The translations under genes and the position numbers were made by a program. Under the pieces are notes generated by a model. That model was not told the origin of the DNA and made no database searches. It saw only the letters and a list, made by a program, of their open reading frames with translations. Positions 59,701 to 64,000 of a DNA stretch of 64,000 bases are shown here, piece by piece. The DNA comes from Pseudobdellovibrio sp031428275. Its GTDB lineage: Bacteria; Bdellovibrionota; Bdellovibrionia; Bdellovibrionales; Bdellovibrionaceae. Each line of letters begins with the position of its first letter. Position 1 is the stretch's first letter. The stretch covers positions 127,092 through 191,091 of the forward strand of contig JANPPC010000010.1 in NCBI GenBank assembly GCA_031428275.1, written 5' to 3'.

Positions 59701-61122
59701 ATGAAATCTGAAAAAAAAATCAATGCTCGATTTATACAAATAGTCTTGGCTGCGCTAGTGCTATTCAACTTTAGTCTAGCCGAAGCAAAAAAAGTAAAAG
59801 CTAAAACGAAAGTATTTTCAAGTGATTCGCCGGCGACAATATTAAAAAAGTACGGAATTGATAGCTCGCATGTCAGTTTAGAAATCCGTAACGACGATGA
59901 TGAAGTTTTAGCCGTCAACGCGAAAGAAAAAAAGATTCCGGCTTCAGTTTCAAAAATTTTGACAAGTTTTGCTGTGCTGAAACGGTTTCCGTTAGGATCA
60001 AAATTTTATACGCGAGTTTATTTTGATCAAAAAAATATTTATTTAAAAGGCGGCGGAGACCCGGGTTTTGTGTCTGAAAACATGTGGTTTTTAGCGAATG
60101 AGTTAACTCGTTCAGGAATTAAAACGATCCCAGGTGATTTAATTATTGATGACACTTTGTTTGACCAGGTTCGCTTTGATGATAGTCGTGAAGATAAGCG
60201 GGTCGATCGTGCTTACGATTCTCCGGTGGGAGCGATGAGCTTTAATTGGAATGCCGTGAACGTATTTGTAAGGCCCGGAGAAGCGGGGCAAAAAGCTCGC
60301 GCTTTTGTTGATCCAGATACGGGCTATTTTGAACTGCGAAATGAAACAAAAACCGTTTCGGGCGCAGCTAAAAAAGAATTGGTTGTTTCAATTTCCAACG
60401 AAAGTAAAACGATTGTCGTTAGCGGAGAAATTTCGACCGGATCTGCTGAAAAAGCAATTTTTAAAAGTGTAAGCGAACCTGATATTTGGAGCGGGGTAAA
60501 TTTTAAAGTATTTTTAAAGCAGCGTGGAATTGAAATAAAAGGTGTTACAAAGGCGGGTAAGGTGTCTGTATCTGCCGACTTGATTGCCACTTTGGAAAGT
60601 AAAAATCTTTCATATATTTTAGCGGATATGAATAAGTTTTCAAATAATTTTGTCGCTGAAATGCTAACGAAGAATTTAGCAGCAGGCGAAGATAAAACAA
60701 ATGCATCTCTTAAAGATGGTGTCGATGTCATTCGCGCAGAACTGAATGGTATTGGTTTGAATGTAAACGATTTTGAGGTTTATAATCCGTCTGGTTTAAC
60801 TCGAAAAAATAAACTTTCTTCACACGCGCTAAATCGTGTTTTATTGGCCATTAAAAATGACTTTTCAATTTACCCGACTTTTTTGGAAGGCTTGCCGATA
60901 GCTGGAGTCGACGGAACTTTGAAGCGTCGAATGAAGGGCAGCGTTGCCCAGGGCTGGGTACGCGCTAAGACGGGCTATCTTAACGGAGTGGTGTCGCTCG
61001 CGGGTTACGCTAGCCGAAGGGACGGAAACGTACTGACGTTTTCATTCCTGTACAATGGTCCACGAGATGAAGCGAATGTTCGAGAAGCTTTTGATCAGAT
61101 CCTTATTTCTGCGCTAAAATAG
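59701..61122 (+). CDS. dacB: D-alanyl-D-alanine carboxypeptidase/endopeptidase, PBP4 type
   Basis: A 473-residue peptidase-family S13 penicillin-binding protein that trims or cuts peptidoglycan cross-links in the periplasm. After a Sec signal (about residues 1-28, AEA-K) it has the three active-site motifs: SVSK (PASVSKILTSF, about 80-84), SNN (KFSNNFVAEML, about 315) and KTG (VRAKTGYLNG, about 420). The intervening extra domain of PBP4 is present. In predators such enzymes can modify host wall; this is known for related Bdellovibrio PBP4 homologues, and only inferred here. Followed three bases later by a lytic transglycosylase. Confidence 0.95.
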   Translation: MKSEKKINARFIQIVLAALVLFNFSLAEAKKVKAKTKVFSSDSPATILKKYGIDSSHVSLEIRNDDDEVLAVNAKEKKIPASVSKILTSFAVLKRFPLGSKFYTRVYFDQKNIYLKGGGDPGFVSENMWFLANELTRSGIKTIPGDLIIDDTLFDQVRFDDSREDKRVDRAYDSPVGAMSFNWNAVNVFVRPGEAGQKARAFVDPDTGYFELRNETKTVSGAAKKELVVSISNESKTIVVSGEISTGSAEKAIFKSVSEPDIWSGVNFKVFLKQRGIEIKGVTKAGKVSVSADLIATLESKNLSYILADMNKFSNNFVAEMLTKNLAAGEDKTNASLKDGVDVIRAELNGIGLNVNDFEVYNPSGLTRKNKLSSHALNRVLLAIKNDFSIYPTFLEGLPIAGVDGTLKRRMKGSVAQGWVRAKTGYLNGVVSLAGYASRRDGNVLTFSFLYNGPRDEANVREAFDQILISALK

Positions 61123-61125
61123 GGA

Positions 61126-62214
61126 ATGAAAAATTACCTCATTCTTTTTGCTTTTCTATCTTTTGCTTCTACGGGTAAGGCTCTAGTTTCTAAGTGGAGT
61201 TCAACACTTCCTGATGACTCTAAGTTCGAAGCTTCGGAAGCTATGGCCGAACGAGTCGATTTCTGGGAAAAAATTTACTCTTACTATACGACTCAGCAAG
61301 GGGTTTTTCATCTAGTGGATGATCCCGGGTTTATCTTGGGCGAAATTGATTTAACTCCGATCTCAAGTAGTAGTATTTTGAACTCAAGAGAAAAGCGCAA
61401 GCAAATGGAGCTAGCTATCCGCGAGCGTCGATCTGAGCTTATTCGCAAATGGAAAATTTCGGATGCGAAAAGCGTGCGCTTACAAATGGGCCTGCGTGAT
61501 CGTATGCAAAAAGCTTTGTCGGTCTCGGGCCAGTACCTTCCTATGATGGAAGAGATTTTTCGCCGCGAAGGCTTACCAATCGAGTTAACTCGTATTGTAT
61601 TTGTTGAAAGTTCATTCAATGTCTTTGCCCAGTCTAAAGTAGGCGCTAGCGGCTTGTGGCAGATCATGCCCTCGGTAGCAAAGCCGCACGGTTACATTCA
61701 GTCTGACTATGATAAACGAAATCATCCGCTGCATGCGACTGAACTAGCAGCTCAAATTTTAAAGCAAAATTATAAAAAGCTTAAATCATGGCCTCTTGCT
61801 ATTACCGCTTATAACCACGGTTTAACCGGTGTACGGCGCATGGTTAATCGCGCGGGTTCAGATCAAATAGAAGATTTGATTGAATCTAGCGATGTGACCT
61901 CGACTTGGGGTTTTGCATCGAAAAATTTTTACGCCTGTTTTCTAGCTGTGTTAGATGTAGAGCGTGATGCACTTAATTTATTTGGTCGTAATTTAGTGTT
62001 AGCCAAAATCAAGCCGCATAAAGAATTTAAGTTAAATCGTACTTTAGCAAAATCAAAAGTTTTAATTTGGTATAACGGAAGTCTAACGCGATTTAAACAT
62101 ATGAATCCGCATTTAAACTGGGGCCGTATTATGAGAAGTAAGAGAGTTCCGGCCGGAATTCCATTGATTGTTCCGCTAGAGAATTATCATTTGGTTGCGC
62201 AGTTTAAGTCTTAA
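61126..62214 (+). CDS. SLT-domain lytic transglycosylase
   Basis: A 362-residue secreted muramidase-like enzyme with a Sec signal (about residues 1-19). The catalytic Glu lies in LTRIVFVESSFNVFAQS, followed by GASGLWQIMP and AITAYNHGL, the three classic goose-lysozyme/SLT (MltD-type) motifs. An N-terminal helical region (about 20-130) precedes the domain and the C-terminus has no LysM. Three bases after dacB: the pair would cut both peptide and glycan strands of peptidoglycan. Overlaps the convergent gene by four bases. Confidence 0.93.
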   Translation: MKNYLILFAFLSFASTGKALVSKWSSTLPDDSKFEASEAMAERVDFWEKIYSYYTTQQGVFHLVDDPGFILGEIDLTPISSSSILNSREKRKQMELAIRERRSELIRKWKISDAKSVRLQMGLRDRMQKALSVSGQYLPMMEEIFRREGLPIELTRIVFVESSFNVFAQSKVGASGLWQIMPSVAKPHGYIQSDYDKRNHPLHATELAAQILKQNYKKLKSWPLAITAYNHGLTGVRRMVNRAGSDQIEDLIESSDVTSTWGFASKNFYACFLAVLDVERDALNLFGRNLVLAKIKPHKEFKLNRTLAKSKVLIWYNGSLTRFKHMNPHLNWGRIMRSKRVPAGIPLIVPLENYHLVAQFKS

Positions 62215-62678
62215 TTATAATTATTAAAGCAGTGTTGCTTCAGGTGAGCTTGCTTAGCCGGGTAAATCAATTTTTTGCTTAGGTCTAAACATTCTTTAAG
62301 TGTTATTTTTTCTTGAAACTCTTTGTAACATTGAAATACGGCTTCATCGTGGCCGTCGGCATTTTTAAATTCGCCTGCACGCAGTGCGCAGGTTTTTAGA
62401 TTTTGAAAAATTGAAGCTTCGTAAAAACAAATTGTTCTTAAATTTTCGCTTAGGTTCGGGGACTGGCTGGCGACTTTTAGCTTTCGAATTTGGGCGAAGC
62501 AATTGTCTGAGCCAAGCGTATTTTTATAAGAATTAAAACATTCTTTAATTTCTGCTTGTTGTTCAATTAAGTGTTTATTTTGTGTTTCGACGATGCATTG
62601 GTTGAAGCTTTTCGCCAGCGACAGCGCCGGAAACAGGGTGAAACAGGTTAGAATGATAGCTTTGAATATTGTCTTCAC
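62211..62678 (-). CDS. Cysteine-rich secreted protein
   Basis: A 155-residue protein beginning at a GTG (62678) that starts a plausible signal peptide (LTCFTLFPALSLA-K); a TTG 45 bases earlier would hide it and has no ribosome site. The mature part is helical with about nine Cys residues at intervals suggestive of disulfide-linked helical hairpins (for example C-x16-C repeated), reminiscent of small four-helix Cys proteins. The periplasmic disulfides would be kept in order by the Dsb system. Not recognised. Confidence 0.68.
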   Translation of the reverse strand: MKTIFKAIILTCFTLFPALSLAKSFNQCIVETQNKHLIEQQAEIKECFNSYKNTLGSDNCFAQIRKLKVASQSPNLSENLRTICFYEASIFQNLKTCALRAGEFKNADGHDEAVFQCYKEFQEKITLKECLDLSKKLIYPAKQAHLKQHCFNNYN

Positions 62679-63015
62679 GAAATATGATCTATTCAATTTT
62701 CTGGCCTGAATGGATAGCGACAATACGATTGCAGAACAGCCAGTTTCGATTTGATAAACTGCAGCTGTCTAAAGTTAGAACATCCTTTCGAAATTTGTGG
62801 TTAGCTAAGCCCTGTCTCATCAATTATTAAAACAAGCTATAATATAAAATTCTTCTAGAAGACCAGAAAAGAGCACTAACGATTTTAGTGCGGCTGATAA
62901 AAATTTGATATATTATTGCATTTGAATAACGGCTCATTTTGAGACGTTAGCGGTAAAGGTATTCTTCGGCTGAAAAAGGTTTAAGCGAAAACCGGCTAAT
63001 TCCGATAAGTTTATT
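62679..63015. other. Divergent intergenic region with several possible promoters
   Basis: About 340 bp. It holds a TATAAT (near 62839) without a good -35, a 10-bp palindrome CTTCTAGAAG at 62852-62861, and the sigma-28-like promoter of the next gene. No coding frame is supported. Confidence 0.5.
62980..63008 (+). promoter_or_regulatory. Predicted sigma-28 promoter, leaderless, matching that of flaG
   Basis: TTTAAGCGAA at 62980-62989 and TCCGATAA at 63001-63008, seven bases before the ATG. Spacing is identical, base for base, to the flaG promoter at 16012-16040. Confidence 0.58.
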
Positions 63016-64000
63016 ATGACAAAGCACCAGAAAAAACAGAGCCGATGGGCTAACGGGTTCCTATTCATTTTCTTGGTGCTGTCTATTTCTAGTTGTCAGA
63101 AAAAAGATTTAGTTTGGGAAGGTTCTTCAGCCACTATTTCTGGAAGTTTAACGGGTTTCAGCACCGGTTCTAATTTAAGTTTATCTTCAGTTTCAGCTTT
63201 GGCATGCATAGCTCCGCAGGCGAATCTTTATAAAGTGAGCGCGGCAGGTGATCGCGTCGAGCCGGCGTTATCGACGCAGTCGTTATCGGCTGATGGTCGT
63301 TATTCATTTTCGATTAAGAATTTACCTGGCTTAACGCTTGTAAACCGCACGCCTTCGGATGCGCTCGTCGTGGTGATTCAGGGATGTACGTCGGGTGTTT
63401 ATATTCGACCGGTGACTGGGTTTAAAGATCAAGACGTATCATTCGGTTCTTCGATGGTGGGTTATGTTTTAAATACCTTACAGAAGAACAAGCTTGTTGA
63501 TGCGATAATAACTAACCCGACCGAGCTTAATAGTTTGATGACTTCACTATCAAGCGCAACTTCGCTGTCAGACGCTTATGCAAGCTTATCGACACCTGTG
63601 GTGGCTGCTAAGTTCAATAGTTTATTTGGTGTGGCTCCTGCTATTTTAGGTACCGCATCACCCGAAGTCATCAGCAGAAATTTACCCTCCTCTGCACTTG
63701 AGCTTGCAGCCTTGCCATTAAGTGTTTCAGTGAGCCACTGGTCATCAAGTTATGCGCCGGTGTTTTCGTGGAAGCTTGACGGTGTTGATATCGGGCAGTC
63801 AGCTAGCATCACTTATACCCCTGGAGCTAACTCACAAGGTACTAAGGTCATATCACTTCACATCGGTGAAAATAACGGGTCAGGCGCTGTTGATTTGGCG
63901 AAGCCATACAAGATATTTAATCAAAGTTTAATTGTCAGTAATAATATACAACCTACCGCGCCTAATTTTTCTGTGACGGTACCAACAATAACTGGCACGG
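63016..64000 (+). CDS. Lipoprotein of unknown function (3' end outside window)
   Basis: The frame from the ATG at 63016 is open to the right edge (at least 328 residues). A basic N-terminus and hydrophobic segment end in lipobox SISSC (about residue 27). The mature part is rich in Ser, Thr and Val. Residues about 35-130 resemble a carboxypeptidase-regulatory-like or Ig-type beta fold (LYKVSAAGDRVEPALSTQ, YSFSIKNLPG), and near 240-300 there is a possible Ig/PKD-like repeat (FSWKLDGVDIGQSASITYTP). No Shine-Dalgarno is seen. A large surface lipoprotein under flagellar sigma control is inferred. Confidence 0.75.
   Translation, partial: MTKHQKKQSRWANGFLFIFLVLSISSCQKKDLVWEGSSATISGSLTGFSTGSNLSLSSVSALACIAPQANLYKVSAAGDRVEPALSTQSLSADGRYSFSIKNLPGLTLVNRTPSDALVVVIQGCTSGVYIRPVTGFKDQDVSFGSSMVGYVLNTLQKNKLVDAIITNPTELNSLMTSLSSATSLSDAYASLSTPVVAAKFNSLFGVAPAILGTASPEVISRNLPSSALELAALPLSVSVSHWSSSYAPVFSWKLDGVDIGQSASITYTPGANSQGTKVISLHIGENNGSGAVDLAKPYKIFNQSLIVSNNIQPTAPNFSVTVPTITGT

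Noticed and set aside
60324..60731. 135-residue minus-strand frame in dacB
   Set aside because: Entirely antisense to a confident PBP4 gene.
1..64000. CRISPR array, tRNA, rRNA, insertion sequence or prophage
   Set aside because: No regularly spaced repeats, cloverleaf genes, rRNA segments, transposase or integrase motifs were seen on either strand.

Overview
The window is a gene-dense (nearly gap-free), low-to-moderate GC chromosomal segment of a Gram-negative, flagellated bacterium that looks like a member of the Bdellovibrionota (Bdellovibrio-like). The reasons are several flagellin paralogues placed singly before flaG-fliD-fliS, many lipoproteins with a clear lipobox, PilZ proteins, abundant secreted or outer-membrane hydrolases, and local resemblance to Bdellovibrio flagellar gene order. 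The taxonomic call is an inference from gene content; no rRNA or tRNA gene is present to confirm it. I see no prophage, insertion sequence, CRISPR array or integrase.

Layout. 1-5.9 kb: a 5'-truncated aldehyde-dehydrogenase-like pseudoenzyme, a small zinc-ribbon-like protein, a collagen-like glycine-rich lipoprotein, D-Ala-D-Ala ligase, a lipoprotein and a GNAT acetyltransferase. 6-10.6 kb: ferredoxin, endonuclease III, a DoxX-like membrane protein and a thiamine-type ABC importer (ThiB-ThiP-ThiQ). 10.6-18.7 kb: a 3D-domain lipoprotein followed by the flagellar filament region: three flagellin genes, each with its own sigma-28 promoter and long leader, then flaG, fliD, fliS and a FliT-like chaperone gene. 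18.9-24.3 kb: TPR protein, histidine kinase, receiver-only regulator, rsmD, coaD, aminotransferase. 24.3-31 kb: surface and envelope proteins (a VWA lipoprotein with four repeats; a large metalloprotease/propeller/beta-barrel protein). 31-35 kb: pal, a DUF4398-type lipoprotein, a CpoB-like protein, tsaD, rsmA, smpB. 35-44 kb: an 11-residue-repeat lipoprotein, TauE/DUF1634, PilZ, an RlmM-like methyltransferase, a Wzz-like protein, a YkgJ-like protein, an anchored protein, RfaE2 and an RDD protein. 44-49 kb: rsmE, prmA, a periplasmic protein, rluB, dsbD. 49-54.5 kb: lipid-metabolism genes (AMP ligase, an unusual KAS III homologue, an SDR and two alpha/beta hydrolases). 55-64 kb: motA-motB, an outer-membrane protein, a DEDDh exonuclease-WYL fusion, an LspA-HAMP fusion, dacB, an SLT lytic transglycosylase, a cysteine-rich secreted protein and a lipoprotein gene running off the right end.

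How it fits together. Motility (filament, cap, chaperones, stator) and cell-wall/envelope work (Ddl, DacB, lytic transglycosylases, Pal, LspA, DsbD) dominate, with rRNA and tRNA modification housekeeping between. The most interesting points are: a lipoprotein signal peptidase fused to a HAMP module; a KAS III homologue without its catalytic His and Asn, translationally coupled to an acyl-activating enzyme; a HEFTH protease-propeller-barrel protein; a lipoprotein made of tandem 11-residue repeats; two genes (flaG and the last lipoprotein) sharing a base-for-base aligned sigma-28 promoter that would give leaderless mRNAs; and a 14-bp palindrome shared by two flagellin upstream regions. All promoter, terminator and structure calls were made by eye.
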